64,000 bases of DNA from CBDBLK01 sp965243145 (GTDB taxonomy: Bacteria > Bdellovibrionota > Bacteriovoracia > Bacteriovoracales > Bacteriovoracaceae), in NCBI GenBank assembly GCA_965243145.1, contig CBDEUB010000002.1:1178001-1242000 (forward strand), in the 5' to 3' direction. The notes beneath the pieces are model-generated. The model was not told the DNA's origin. It saw nothing but the letters and a program-made list of their open reading frames with translations, and ran no database searches. Position 1 is the stretch's first letter. Every line of letters begins with the position of its first letter. Made by a program: the position numbers and the translations under genes. This document shows, one piece after another, positions 42,532 to 51,688 of this stretch.

Positions 42532-44253
42532 CTAAATACTAAGTTTCTGCCCTTCTGTGGAATGCATATAAAACTCAAACAATAACTTGCCCACAAAATA
42601 GGAACTGTAAACAGTGGCGACAATCCCCACCAAGAGTGTCACCGCAAAGCCGCGAATAGGCCCAGTGCCAAAATTTAACAGGCAAAGCCCCGCCAGTGCA
42701 GTGGTAATATTGGCGTCGAGAATCGTCCAAAAAGCGTGGGAAAAACCGGACTCCACCGCCTTGTAACAACTCAACCCCTTGCGCACTTCCTCCCGAATCC
42801 TCTCGTAAATAATAATGTTGGCATCCACCGCCATGCCAATGGTGAGAGCAATGCCGGCGATACCGGGCAAGGTTAAAGTCGCTTCAAAGGAAACCAAGCA
42901 GGCCAAAACGATGAGAATATTGAGCAGCAGGGTGGTGGTCGCAATTCCGCCGGAGAGGCGATAATAAAACAAAATAAAGAGAAACACCGCCAGTGCTCCG
43001 ATCAAAGAAGCATAACGGGCCTTTTCAATGGAGTCGCGCCCTAAACTGGGGCCGACCACTCTTTGTTCTTCAAACTCCAAGGGAACCGGCAAGGCCCCGG
43101 CGCGCAAGACCAGCGCTAAATCACTGGCCTCCCTCATCACACGATTGAAGGCCCCTCCCCCCAAAGTAATTTGGGCGCGCCCCCCTCCAATTCTCTCGTT
43201 GATATTGGGGGCCGAGTAGACATTGCCATCCAGGACAATGGCCATGCGCCGTCCGACATTTTCCCCCGTCAAGCGTTCAAAAATTCTGGCCCCCGCCGAT
43301 TTAAACTCCAAACTCACATAGGGCCTGTTTTGCTGCTGATCAACCTGCACGCGGGCATCTTGCAGGGCCTCCCCATCCAATTCCGAATTGTTCTCCAGAA
43401 CAAAGGGAATCATGTCATCCTGTCCCCCGCCTCCGCCGGCAAAGTTGCGCTGGAAGGCCAGAGTGTGCCCCTCGGGCAGGTCTTTGGCCAAAAATTGGTT
43501 GAGGCGCTTCAAATAATCGGAAAAACGCATCCCCTTTTCAAAACGAATGTCCGCCTCTTCGGCCTTGCGGAGCCAACCCTGTACAGTCACTTGGGAGACG
43601 GTATCGTTGGCCATTTGAAATTGCAGTTTGGCGGTTCGGCCGATCAATTCTTTGGCCCTAGCTATATCCCTGACCCCGGGAAGTTGAACCACAATGCGGT
43701 CTTTGCCCTGGGAAAAAATCTCCGGTTCGGTCACCCCAAACTCGTCAATGCGGTTGCGGATGACTTCGATAGACTTGCCCACCGCCTGTTCTTCAATGCG
43801 CGTCTTCACCACATTGGCCAGGGCGTAAGTCAAAATGCCCGCAGACTCGCCGGTCAAGCGCAAATGCCCGGGAAAAGAGGAACGCACTTCGGCCTTGATC
43901 TGCTCGCTCTCCTGCGGGCGGAGCAATCTGAGGGAGACTCTCGGGTCGCCGGTTTCAGTGGTGGCGTGTTCTTCGGCCACTGCGGGCAAAACTTCCAACT
44001 CCATGCCGCGATCCTTGAGCAAGGCCTGAACCCTCCTGGCGTAATTGCGAATTTCGTCGGCGTAGACCCGATCGAAATCAATGCCGAGAATCATATAAAG
44101 CCCCCCCTGCAGATCGAGGCCTAAATTGATCTTGCTCTTGACGGGATAGGAAGAATCCCCTTCGAGATCAAAGACCGTGGGGATCACCATCACCAGCGAG
44201 ATCGATCCCACAAACGCCAAAAGCGCAAAACGCATCCACCAATTTCCCTTCAT
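42532..44253 (-). CDS. secD: Protein translocase subunit SecD
   Basis: 573 residues. The N-terminal motif NLGLDLQGGLYMILGID, the P1 head domain, and the helix motif GMAVDANIIIYERIREEVRK are standard. The start follows AAAAAGGAGTCCCGTCT. A promoter lies about 35 bp upstream (44287-44316). Confidence 0.97.
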   Translation of the reverse strand: MKGNWWMRFALLAFVGSISLVMVIPTVFDLEGDSSYPVKSKINLGLDLQGGLYMILGIDFDRVYADEIRNYARRVQALLKDRGMELEVLPAVAEEHATTETGDPRVSLRLLRPQESEQIKAEVRSSFPGHLRLTGESAGILTYALANVVKTRIEEQAVGKSIEVIRNRIDEFGVTEPEIFSQGKDRIVVQLPGVRDIARAKELIGRTAKLQFQMANDTVSQVTVQGWLRKAEEADIRFEKGMRFSDYLKRLNQFLAKDLPEGHTLAFQRNFAGGGGGQDDMIPFVLENNSELDGEALQDARVQVDQQQNRPYVSLEFKSAGARIFERLTGENVGRRMAIVLDGNVYSAPNINERIGGGRAQITLGGGAFNRVMREASDLALVLRAGALPVPLEFEEQRVVGPSLGRDSIEKARYASLIGALAVFLFILFYYRLSGGIATTTLLLNILIVLACLVSFEATLTLPGIAGIALTIGMAVDANIIIYERIREEVRKGLSCYKAVESGFSHAFWTILDANITTALAGLCLLNFGTGPIRGFAVTLLVGIVATVYSSYFVGKLLFEFYMHSTEGQKLSI

Positions 44254-44286
44254 AGACGGGACTCCTTTTTAACAACTTAGAAGGGA

Positions 44287-44316
44287 ATTATAAGGTATTT
44301 TGAACAAATCGAGCAA
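44287..44316 (-). promoter_or_regulatory. Sigma-70-type promoter of secDF
   Basis: On the minus strand TTGCTC (44311-44316) and TATAAT (44287-44292) are 18 bases apart, 33 bp before the secD start. The -10 is a perfect consensus. It would allow secDF transcription independent of the upstream genes. Confidence 0.6.
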
Positions 44317-44352
44317 ACCTAAAATGGCGCTCACTCCGAGCGGGGCCAGAAC

Positions 44353-44577
44353 TCAATCCGCATTTTTTTCGGAGTCTACACCCAATTGATTCTGACGGGG
44401 AGATGCGTCTTCAGCATCTATTTGGCCGACTTGCTGAAACAAGTCGTCTTTGGCCCTTTGAAATTCACGCAACCCGCGGCCCAAATTGCGGGCCAGTTCG
44501 GGCAATTTTTTTGGCCCAATAAAAATCAGCGCCAAGGCCAAAACAATGAGAACTTCACCAAAACCCAGGCCAAACAT
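44353..44577 (-). CDS. tatA: TatA-family twin-arginine translocation protein
   Basis: 74 residues. MFGLGFGEVLIVLALALIFI followed by GPKKLPELARNLGRGLREF is the TatA/TatB layout of a short helix, FGP-like hinge and amphipathic helix. The GPKKLPELA motif and length favour TatA or TatE. It lies between yajC and secD. Confidence 0.9.
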   Translation of the reverse strand: MFGLGFGEVLIVLALALIFIGPKKLPELARNLGRGLREFQRAKDDLFQQVGQIDAEDASPRQNQLGVDSEKNAD

Positions 44578-44585
44578 GGCGCTCC

Positions 44586-44945
44586 CTAACTCTCACCCTT
44601 CTTTTCAAAGAGTTTTTGACTCATTCCGCCAATTTGATGGCGCAGAACTTTGAGTTTTATGCCTTCCATAACCTCTAGTGTAATCACTTTTTCGGTCATG
44701 CCCACCACAGTTCCCAGCAAGCCACTTTTGGTATAAACCTCGTCCCCCTTGGCCAGCTTGCCCAACATGGCCTGCTCCTCCTCCAATTTCCTCTTCTGGG
44801 GCCTGATCATCAAGAAATAAAAAATGATAAAAATAATGGCAAAAGGCGCTAGAGACATCATAGGATTGGGCGCGTTGAGTGCTGGAGCGGATTCATTGGC
44901 CTGCTGTGTGGCCTGGGCCAAAACTTCCGGTATCAAACCTTTCAT
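44586..44945 (-). CDS. yajC: Preprotein translocase subunit YajC
   Basis: 119 residues from the ATG preceded by a G-rich site; an upstream start would add ten residues. One membrane helix (LAPFAIIFIIFYFLMIRPQK) is followed by MLGKLAKGDEVYTKSGLLGT, as in YajC. Confidence 0.93.
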   Translation of the reverse strand: MKGLIPEVLAQATQQANESAPALNAPNPMMSLAPFAIIFIIFYFLMIRPQKRKLEEEQAMLGKLAKGDEVYTKSGLLGTVVGMTEKVITLEVMEGIKLKVLRHQIGGMSQKLFEKKGES

Positions 44946-44965
44946 TGCAATATTCCCCCCTTTTT

Positions 44966-46108
44966 CTAGGCCCATTCTTGCGAAGTGTAAGTCTTATAAG
45001 TGTTTGAATAAAAATCGTCAAACTTTCCCGCCACAATGGCCTGCCGGGCCTCTTTGAGCAAATGCAAATAAAAGTGCAAATTGTGGTAGGTGATGAGTTG
45101 GCCCGCCAAATATTCCCCCGCTCGGTAGAGGTGGGCCACATAGGCGCGGGAGTAAGTTTGGCAAACCCGACAACTGCAATCAGGATCAGGAGGGAGGCGA
45201 TCTTCCCTAAAGCGCTGCTTTTTAATGCTGAGAGTGCCCCTGCGAGTAAAAAATTGGCCATTGCGCGCGTTCCGTGTGGGCAATACACAGTCGAACATAT
45301 CCAGGCCATGTTTGACCGCCTTCAAAATGTCCAGTGGCGTCCCCACGCCCATCAGGTAGCGGGGCAAATTCCGAGGCATGGTGGGAACAAATTTTTGACA
45401 AAGCTCCCCCATCTCTTCCTTTTTCTCTCCGACGCTCAGTCCCCCCAGGGCAAACCCGGAAAAAGTGCTTTCCGCCCCGCTTAGAGATTGCAGAGACTCC
45501 AGACATTCAGTGCGCAAATCCCAATCCAATCCCCCTTGAATGATGGCAAAGAGATGCTGGTGCTGTTTGAGGGGAACTCCCATGCAGCGCTCGGCCCATC
45601 TCACCGTGAGCAACATGCTCTCGCGCAAATGTTCTGGCGGCGAAGGCAAGGGCGGACATTCGTCAAAACTCATAACAATATCGCTGCCCAAGGCCCTTTG
45701 AATGTACATAGATTTTTCCGGCGTGATCAAATGGCGATCACCGCTCAAATGATCCCTAAAGAGCACGCCCTCTTCCGTCCGCCGGTTCAATTCACGCAAA
45801 CTAAAAATTTGAAACCCCCCGCTGTCGGTGAGAATTGGCCCATTCCAGGCCATAAACTGGTGCAGTCCTCCCGCTACCCGCTCGATCAGGGCATCCCCCG
45901 GTTGCAGGTACAAATGATAGGCATTGCCCAAAATGATCTGGGCATCCAAATCCTCTAAATCGCGGGAACTCATGCATTTCACCGTCGCCCGCGTCCCCAC
46001 CGGCATAAAAACCGGCGTTTCAATAGTTCCGTGGGCGGTCACCAAACGGCCAGCGCGGGCCTGGCCATCACACCCCTCCAAATGAAAAAATGGCCCAAAC
46101 TCGGCCAT
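44966..46108 (-). CDS. tgt: Queuine tRNA-ribosyltransferase
   Basis: 380 residues. Catalytic Asp residues lie in LTDSGGFQIFSL and MFDCVLPTRNARNG; the zinc site is formed by CSCRVC and the later Cys/His in YLAGQLITYHNLH. It exchanges guanine for preQ1 at wobble position 34 of tRNAs. It begins directly after queA, which makes the next intermediate. Confidence 0.96.
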   Translation of the reverse strand: MAEFGPFFHLEGCDGQARAGRLVTAHGTIETPVFMPVGTRATVKCMSSRDLEDLDAQIILGNAYHLYLQPGDALIERVAGGLHQFMAWNGPILTDSGGFQIFSLRELNRRTEEGVLFRDHLSGDRHLITPEKSMYIQRALGSDIVMSFDECPPLPSPPEHLRESMLLTVRWAERCMGVPLKQHQHLFAIIQGGLDWDLRTECLESLQSLSGAESTFSGFALGGLSVGEKKEEMGELCQKFVPTMPRNLPRYLMGVGTPLDILKAVKHGLDMFDCVLPTRNARNGQFFTRRGTLSIKKQRFREDRLPPDPDCSCRVCQTYSRAYVAHLYRAGEYLAGQLITYHNLHFYLHLLKEARQAIVAGKFDDFYSNTYKTYTSQEWA

Positions 46109-47209
46109 TTAAACACTCTCCCGCAAAATCAACATGGCATCCCCGTAGCTCAAAAAGCGGTATCCCTCCCGCACCGCCTCCTGGTAAATCTCCAGAGTCT
46201 CGTGCCTCCCCAACAGTGCACACACCAACATGAGCAGGGTCGAACGGGGAAGGTGAAAGTTGGTAATCAAGGCATCGCAAGCACTAATGGTTTTGCCGGG
46301 ATGAAGGAACAAGTCGGTTTGGTAAAATGTCCCTACACGGGGTTGCTTTAAGCTAGCAAAACTCTCCAAGGCGCGCAGGGAAGTGGTGCCCACCAAAGTT
46401 TTAAACGAGGCCCGTTGTATTTTTGCCCAATCTTCTTCTTCCACACAAAACTCCTCGGGGTGCATTTGGTGTTCACTGATCGATTCCGACTTGACCGGAG
46501 CAAAAGTTCCCACTCCCACATGTAGGGTAATGGAGGCACATCCAATAGATTTTTGTTTTAGCGAATCCAATACACGGGGAGTAAAATGCAGGCCCGCCGT
46601 CGGCGCGGCCACGCTTCCCGTCTGGGTGGCGAAAAATGTTTGGTAGTCTTGCACATCCCGCTGGTCGCTCTCCCCCTTGCGAATGTAGGGAGGGATGGGC
46701 ATGTGGCCCCTTTCCAAGGCGCGTTCCAAGGCACAATCGAGGGAGAGTTCAAAATATCCACCTGGGCAAATTTTCTCAATCCGCGCCCGTACGCCGCCCT
46801 CCAAAACCAGGACATCACCCACTTTTTTCCCCCCCGAAGTGCGCACCAAGGCGGGGAATCCCCTTTCGCCATGATCAGTTTTCAGAAAAAAAACCTCGGC
46901 CTTGCCCCCACTGGGTTTGCGTCCCACCAGGCGGCACGGGAAAACCTTACTCTGGTTGGCCACCACTAGAGAGCGTTCCGGTAAAAATTTGGCCAGTTGG
47001 TGAAAGTGAGCGTGCTCAATGCGGCCTCTACTCTGATCGTAGACTAAAAGTCTAGCGGCATCCCGGGGTACTGCTGGCCGCTGGGCAATACGCTCTTCGG
47101 GGAGGTGGTAATGGTAATTTTCCAATTTCAAATCTTCGGGAATGTTGTGGATCGTTTGGTTCACATTTGATACCATAAATTTCAATGAGAAATGTTTTCT
47201 TGTGGGCAT
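46109..47209 (-). CDS. queA: S-adenosylmethionine:tRNA ribosyltransferase-isomerase
   Basis: 366 residues from 47209, or 355 from 47176 (MVSNVNQ), which is closer to the family length. YHYHLPEERIAQRPAVPRDA is the N-terminal motif, with AAPTAGLHFT and FHLPRSTLLMLVCA downstream. It makes epoxyqueuosine on tRNA. Adjacent to tgt, one base apart. Confidence 0.94.
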   Translation of the reverse strand: MPTRKHFSLKFMVSNVNQTIHNIPEDLKLENYHYHLPEERIAQRPAVPRDAARLLVYDQSRGRIEHAHFHQLAKFLPERSLVVANQSKVFPCRLVGRKPSGGKAEVFFLKTDHGERGFPALVRTSGGKKVGDVLVLEGGVRARIEKICPGGYFELSLDCALERALERGHMPIPPYIRKGESDQRDVQDYQTFFATQTGSVAAPTAGLHFTPRVLDSLKQKSIGCASITLHVGVGTFAPVKSESISEHQMHPEEFCVEEEDWAKIQRASFKTLVGTTSLRALESFASLKQPRVGTFYQTDLFLHPGKTISACDALITNFHLPRSTLLMLVCALLGRHETLEIYQEAVREGYRFLSYGDAMLILRESV

Positions 47210-47448
47210 TTTCCTTGTGTTTGGCCAATGTCCCCACCCTCTCTGCCGATCGAGAATCCCTCAACCAACGCCTGTGGAATGAATTGGCCCTGGCGACCGG
47301 AAAAGTTCCCACCTCTGGCCAATCTTCGTCCCCAGAAAAACGCAAAGAGGGGCAAAGCGACCAAGTAATGGCCCATCAATCTGGCCAACACAAATCTCCA
47401 CCCGACATTCCCCACACTCCCAAACGCCGGCGCATGCGCCAACGCTAG
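47185..47448 (+). CDS. Possible small secreted protein
   Basis: 87 residues with a signal-like start MRNVFLWAFSLCLANVPTLS, then a polar, basic tail ending RRRMRQR. No ribosome site is visible, and its start overlaps the longer queA start on the other strand. Real if queA starts at 47176; otherwise doubtful. Confidence 0.35.
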   Translation: MRNVFLWAFSLCLANVPTLSADRESLNQRLWNELALATGKVPTSGQSSSPEKRKEGQSDQVMAHQSGQHKSPPDIPHTPKRRRMRQR

Positions 47449-47518
47449 GCCCCTTACGACACAACGCTTTAAAATCTGGCCCTGCCCAAACTAATTCTAA
47501 TCGGACTATAATGCAAGG

Positions 47519-48292
47519 ATGCAACCAATCGGCCACACCGGAACCATCTATATTGAATTGTTGGGGCCAACCAACATTTATTTGGGAGTCGGCCTGCAAA
47601 TTCTCAGCGCCCTATTTCTGGGAGGATGCGTCGGATACGATCGCGAAAAAAAAATGAAGTCCGCTGGCCTGAAAACCAACATCCTCATCTGCATTGGGGC
47701 CTGTCTCTACACCACCATGAGTTTGATTCACCTGCAAAATGTAGGCGGAACCCCCGACCCCAACCGCGTGGCCTCCCAAATTGTCAGTGGCATCGGATTT
47801 TTAGGGGCCGGTGCCATTATCCAGGGGCGGGATCATGTCATCGGATTAACGACCGCGGCCACCATTTGGGTGGTGGCGGCCATAGGCTACACGGTGGGTA
47901 TTGGCTATCCTTTTTCAGCGACTCTTTTTTCCCTGACCACTTTGACGGTGCTCAAACTGATCAACCCCGTCTACCGCCTCTTGGAAAAGAAAAAAGACCG
48001 CCGGGCCTTTCAACTCGAAGTGCTCTCCTATGGCCCAGTCAAAAATACTGTCAAAGAAATCATTTTTTCCGAAACACTGGATATTTCGGAACTTTACGAA
48101 GATGTTTTAGATCGGGAAAAAAATCTCCGCGTGACCACTGCCATCCTCAACATTCACCCACGCATACTGGAGAGGATTTGCAATGAAATTAAAACCTGTG
48201 TCACCGTCGAAAAAGTCAATTATCACGCTTGCCTAGAGGAAACAGAGGAAGAAGAGGATTCCTCTGGATCCCATCAAAGACAACTGGGATAG
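47519..48292 (+). CDS. MgtC/SapB-family membrane protein
   Basis: 257 residues. GGCVGYDREKKMKSAGLKTN, then SQIVSGIGFLGAGAIIQ and GLTTAATIWVVAAIG, is the MgtC/SapB signature over four to five membrane helices, followed by an ACT-like cytoplasmic domain of about 100 residues and an acidic tail. Members act in magnesium stress or in adjusting F-ATPase. No RNA element of the mgtC leader kind was evident. Confidence 0.88.
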   Translation: MQPIGHTGTIYIELLGPTNIYLGVGLQILSALFLGGCVGYDREKKMKSAGLKTNILICIGACLYTTMSLIHLQNVGGTPDPNRVASQIVSGIGFLGAGAIIQGRDHVIGLTTAATIWVVAAIGYTVGIGYPFSATLFSLTTLTVLKLINPVYRLLEKKKDRRAFQLEVLSYGPVKNTVKEIIFSETLDISELYEDVLDREKNLRVTTAILNIHPRILERICNEIKTCVTVEKVNYHACLEETEEEEDSSGSHQRQLG

Positions 48293-48298
48293 GCCTCC

Positions 48299-49582
48299 AT
48301 GCTCGACTTAAAACAAATCCGCCAAAACCCCGAAGGCCTCAAGAAAGCAATACAACTCAAGGGTGGCCCCTTCAAAATAGAAGATGTCGATGAACTCTTG
48401 AAACGCGACCGGGAACTCTCCGCTCTCAAAACCCAAATCCAGGAACTTCAGGCCAAGCGCAATACCCACTCCAAAAAAATTCCCCGGGCCTCAGTTTCCG
48501 AACGCCCGGCACTCGTTGAAGAAGGACGGCACATTGGCCAACTCATTGGCCAACTCAGGCCAAAACTTGACCAGGCCCAAATCGCACTCGACCAACTTCT
48601 CTATTTGGTTCCCAATTACCCTGCCCCCAATGCTCCCGTGGGCCAAAGTGAAGAAGACAATGTGGAAATCAAACGCGCCGGAGAAATCCCCCGCTTTTCT
48701 TTTCAAATGCGCGATCATGTAGAATTGCTCACTCTCAACCATTGGGCCGAATTTGAAAAGATTGGAGAAATATGTGGTTCCCGCAGTTACAGTCTCAAAA
48801 ATGAAATGGTTTTGCTCGAACACAGCATATACCGCCTGGCCATGGACAAACTTTTAGACAAGGGTTTTAACCTCATTTCCATGCCCAGTTTTACCCGCCA
48901 AGCAGCGCTATTGGGGACTGGCCACTTCCCCGAAGGTGAAGATCAAGTTTACACTCTTCCCCAAGACCATCTGTACCTATCGGGAACCTCGGAAGTCCAA
49001 CTCAACTCCCTCCACGCCGGAGAAATTTTAAAAGCATCAGAACTGCCGCTACTCTACGCCGGATACTCTCCGTGCTTTAGGCGCGAGGCCGGAAGCTATG
49101 GACGCGATGTGCGCGGCCTTATCCGGGTTCACCAATTCACCAAACTCGAACAATACATCATCTGCAAAAATGATCCCGATGAATCATCCAAGTGGCAACA
49201 AACGCTGCTCTCCATAGCAGAGGAAATCGTCTGCCTGCTCGAACTTCCCTATAGAATTGTCGAGTGCTGCACCGGCGACATGGGAACCGGAAAAGTGCGC
49301 ATGTTCGACATCGAATGTTGGGTTCCCAGTGAAGAAAAATATCGGGAAACCCATTCTTGCAGCGCTCTTCACGACTGGCAAGCGCGCCGGACTCAAATGC
49401 GCTACCGAGACGGCGACGGCAAAATCCACTTCTGCCACACCCTCAACAATACCGCGGTGGCCACACCACGCATCTTAGTGGCCCTCTTGGAAAACCACCA
49501 ACGGGAAGATGGCCATATTCAACTCCCCCGTGCCCTACGGCCCTATTTTGGCAAAGATGTCCTGGGCCAAACCAATATATAG
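48299..49582 (+). CDS. serS: Seryl-tRNA synthetase
   Basis: 427 residues. The N-terminal coiled-coil arm is residues 1-110; class II motif 2 is CFRREAGSYGRDVRGLIRVH and motif 3 TPRILVALLENHQ. The substrate loop ETHSCSALHDWQARR is typical. It follows the MgtC-like gene by six bases. Confidence 0.97.
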   Translation: MLDLKQIRQNPEGLKKAIQLKGGPFKIEDVDELLKRDRELSALKTQIQELQAKRNTHSKKIPRASVSERPALVEEGRHIGQLIGQLRPKLDQAQIALDQLLYLVPNYPAPNAPVGQSEEDNVEIKRAGEIPRFSFQMRDHVELLTLNHWAEFEKIGEICGSRSYSLKNEMVLLEHSIYRLAMDKLLDKGFNLISMPSFTRQAALLGTGHFPEGEDQVYTLPQDHLYLSGTSEVQLNSLHAGEILKASELPLLYAGYSPCFRREAGSYGRDVRGLIRVHQFTKLEQYIICKNDPDESSKWQQTLLSIAEEIVCLLELPYRIVECCTGDMGTGKVRMFDIECWVPSEEKYRETHSCSALHDWQARRTQMRYRDGDGKIHFCHTLNNTAVATPRILVALLENHQREDGHIQLPRALRPYFGKDVLGQTNI

Positions 49583-49595
49583 GAGTAATATTTTT

Positions 49596-49778
49596 ATGCC
49601 CACACTAGACAAAAAACAACGCCACGAAAAGAAAAGGGCCAAAAAGCGCAAGGGCCTGCGCCTGCAAGGCGAGCATCGCGGATTTTCCCAAAAGGAAAAG
49701 AGGTCGGGCCAGTGGCAAATTGCCCTAGTCTTGGCCGTCTCTTTATTGGGGGCCTTAACTGTCATTTTAAACAGCTAA
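49596..49778 (+). CDS. Small basic protein with a C-terminal membrane helix
   Basis: 60 residues from an ATG ten bases after AGGAG. The first 30 residues are strongly basic (KKQRHEKKRAKKRKGLR), and the end is a hydrophobic helix (WQIALVLAVSLLGALTVILN). It begins 13 bases after serS. Family not recognised. Confidence 0.55.
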   Translation: MPTLDKKQRHEKKRAKKRKGLRLQGEHRGFSQKEKRSGQWQIALVLAVSLLGALTVILNS

Positions 49779-49828
49779 TTTTTGAGGTAACTATTCATGC
49801 CCCAATAAAAAACTATGGTCATGGCACG

Positions 49829-50031
49829 GTAAGTGTTCACAATTTAGGTCAGATTGGGGTGAAGTAAGACAGAGCGACTGAGGTGTGCTTTCTGCACATC
49901 GCAGGGAGCGATGGCGCAACTGAACCACACGGAGTCGCCAGGAAGGCGACGAGCGACGAGCGACGACTGCCCTGATGGGCAGTGCCGGAGCAGGATGCGG
50001 AGGCAAGATGACCTGAAGTGTGAGCACTTAC
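49829..50031. repeat. MITE-like element, 203 bp, with imperfect 23-bp terminal inverted repeats
   Basis: The ends 49829-49851 and 50009-50031 are inverted copies; 19 of the 23 positions match, beginning GTAAGTG and including TTAGGTCA or TCAGGTCA. No ORF is inside. The right end overlaps the last codon and stop of the minus-strand lipoprotein gene, so the insertion may have supplied that stop. No target duplication could be fixed. A structured RNA or REP-like pair is an alternative. Confidence 0.5.
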
Positions 50032-50321
50032 TTTTTGAGGAAGGCCTTTAAATCGTTCTGAGTGAGACACTCAAAGGCCTGTGGGCCATGTTTTTCGGTG
50101 ACAACTTTTCTGGAACCCGACAGAATTAAACTTTTGAGAACGCTTTTGCAGTAAGCGCGATCGTGTTTGATAGTATAATGGCCACAATGATCTTTGAAAA
50201 GTTTGGACTCTTTGGGCAATCCTTTAAAGGCCCGCATACTGAAAAGTTCGCAATCTTCTTGCGTGTAGTTTCGCATGCAGGCACAAAGAAAAAACAAAAG
50301 TGGAAATAAAAGTGTCTTCAT
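50028..50321 (-). CDS. Small Cys-containing lipoprotein
   Basis: 97 residues with lipobox FFLCAC. The mature part has five more Cys (for example EDCELFSM, KDHCGHYT, AFECLTQ). The stop codon at 50028-50030 lies within the terminal repeat of the 203-bp element, so the native C-terminus may have been longer. Function unknown. Confidence 0.6.
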   Translation of the reverse strand: MKTLLFPLLFFLCACMRNYTQEDCELFSMRAFKGLPKESKLFKDHCGHYTIKHDRAYCKSVLKSLILSGSRKVVTEKHGPQAFECLTQNDLKAFLKK

Positions 50322-50391
50322 AGGTTTACCTCAAGATCATTTTAACATAAACTGCAGTGCTATGTAACCATCCATACTTCTGGGAGGATAC

Positions 50392-51048
50392 TTGAAAACG
50401 CTGACTTTTATTTTCGACTTTCTTTCACCCTATAGCTATCAGGCGTGGGTTTGGCTGCGGGATGCGCAACCCTATTTGGCCCAACATCAATGCCAGCTTC
50501 AATTTAGGCCGGTGGTCATGTCCAAGGTTATTAAATCCCACAACACCAAAGGCCCCGCCGAAATCGAAAGCAAAAGAAATTTTTTATTTAAAGATTGCCT
50601 AAGATGGGCCGCCATCCAAAATATTCCCTTTCAAACTCCGTCCCGCCTCCCTTTTAACTCGCTCGAAGCTCTGCGTCTGTGTTGCTCCGGTGAATTTCAA
50701 TACCAAAAGGAAAAAATTGACTTCTTTTTCCGTCTATGTTGGGAAAAGGGAATTGCCCTGGACGATGAAAGGCCACTGATCGATGCAATCACGCAAAAAG
50801 GATGGTGTCCTTCAGAACTTGCCGAAATATCCTCTTCTCAAGAGGCCCGCTCTCTCCTCCGCCAAAACACCCAATGGGCCATCCAACAGGGCCTTTTTGG
50901 AGTGCCCGTCTTTTGGTTTGCGCAAGGGAATCAGGCCTTAGATTGGTTTTGGGGCCGGGATTCCATCCCCCATGTTAAACTTTTTATTGAGGGCCGCGAC
51001 CCTCTCTCAGTTGATCAATACCAACGCTACACAAGTCTATTTTCCTAG
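50392..51048 (+). CDS. DsbA-fold 2-hydroxychromene-2-carboxylate isomerase-like protein
   Basis: 218 residues from a TTG after GGGAGGATA. FIFDFLSPYSYQAWVWLRDA is the N-terminal motif with the glutathione-binding Ser replacing the DsbA Cys pair. FGVPVFWF with cis-Pro and FWGRDSI near the end match the HCCA isomerase/DsbA family. Probable glutathione-dependent enzyme; substrate unknown. Confidence 0.83.
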   Translation: MKTLTFIFDFLSPYSYQAWVWLRDAQPYLAQHQCQLQFRPVVMSKVIKSHNTKGPAEIESKRNFLFKDCLRWAAIQNIPFQTPSRLPFNSLEALRLCCSGEFQYQKEKIDFFFRLCWEKGIALDDERPLIDAITQKGWCPSELAEISSSQEARSLLRQNTQWAIQQGLFGVPVFWFAQGNQALDWFWGRDSIPHVKLFIEGRDPLSVDQYQRYTSLFS

Positions 51049-51049
51049 A

Positions 51050-51526
51050 AAAGGGCCTAAGAAGGCGTGGAGCAGGGCCACTTTTACCCGGGCGCTCAAT
51101 TTTATCGTGGTCGAACTGGGAAAATTTACACGGCCGTTGGAACAACTCCTTGATTCCAAGGAGGATTGGTGCTACCTTTTGAAGGAATCTGGCCGCATTG
51201 GCAAACGCCAGAGCAAGGCCCTGGCATCTCGGGGGGAGGTTATGTCTAAAGCAATGAAAGGTTTGTGGAATCTCTCGCAAGATGAAGTTATGCGCGAAAT
51301 TATGGAAGCGGAGGAAAACCAACGCCGGGATCAACTCACCCGCGAAGAATTTGCCTGGGAGCGAGGCGAGCAATCGGGACATAAAAAAGGCCTGCGGGAA
51401 GGCATAGAAAAAGGTATGGCCAAAGTAGTGCTCAAAATGTTGCAAAATGGCCTGAGTCCCAAAGAGATCAAGCAAAATACTGGTTTGAGTTTAACCAAAA
51501 TCCGCGAATTGGGGAAGCTCGGGTAA
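51050..51526 (+). pseudogene. Rpn-family (PD-(D/E)XK) nuclease gene remnant, C-terminal part with internal RpnS-like ORF
   Basis: A frame open from within the preceding gene encodes the C-terminal half of an Rpn/PDDEXK_2 protein: FIVVELGKFTRPLEQLLDSK, then EDWCYLLKESG and GLWNLSQDEVMREIMEAEEN. The nuclease core is missing. At 51242 an ATG preceded by GGGGGGAGGTT opens a 94-residue ORF (51242-51526) covering only the C-terminal module. Such intragenic starts in rpn genes are known to make small antitoxins (RpnS). The last residues (LQNGLSPKEIKQNTGLSLTK) keep the usual C-terminal helix-turn-helix-like end. Confidence 0.6.
51216..51371 (+). repeat. Direct repeat of Rpn C-terminal module, copy 1
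   Basis: About 156 bp (51216-51371) recur at 51533-51688 with only one difference seen (GCGAGG against GCGGGG near the end). The repeat includes the G-rich ribosome site and the internal ATG. Copy offset is 317 bp. Confidence 0.85.
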
Positions 51527-51532
51527 AGAGCG

Positions 51533-51688
51533 AGGCCCTGGCATCTCGGGGGGAGGTTATGTCTAAAGCAATGAAAGGTTTGTGGAATCTCTCGCAAGAT
51601 GAAGTTATGCGCGAAATTATGGAAGCGGAGGAAAACCAACGCCGGGATCAACTCACCCGCGAAGAATTTGCCTGGGAGCGGGGCGAGC
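51533..51688 (+). repeat. Direct repeat of Rpn C-terminal module, copy 2
   Basis: Second copy of 51216-51371. After 51688 the sequence switches to a different Rpn tail, shared with the copy at 53471-53560, which suggests recombination between Rpn genes. Confidence 0.85.

Noticed and set aside
43171..44124. 317-codon plus-strand ORF opposite secD
   Set aside because: It lies entirely antisense to secD, whose motifs are complete; the ORF has no family features and comes from GC-biased codon positions.
2894..49582. GGCC as a DNA-uptake sequence
   Set aside because: Uptake sequences are longer and non-palindromic, and there is no fixed extended context around the tetramer here.
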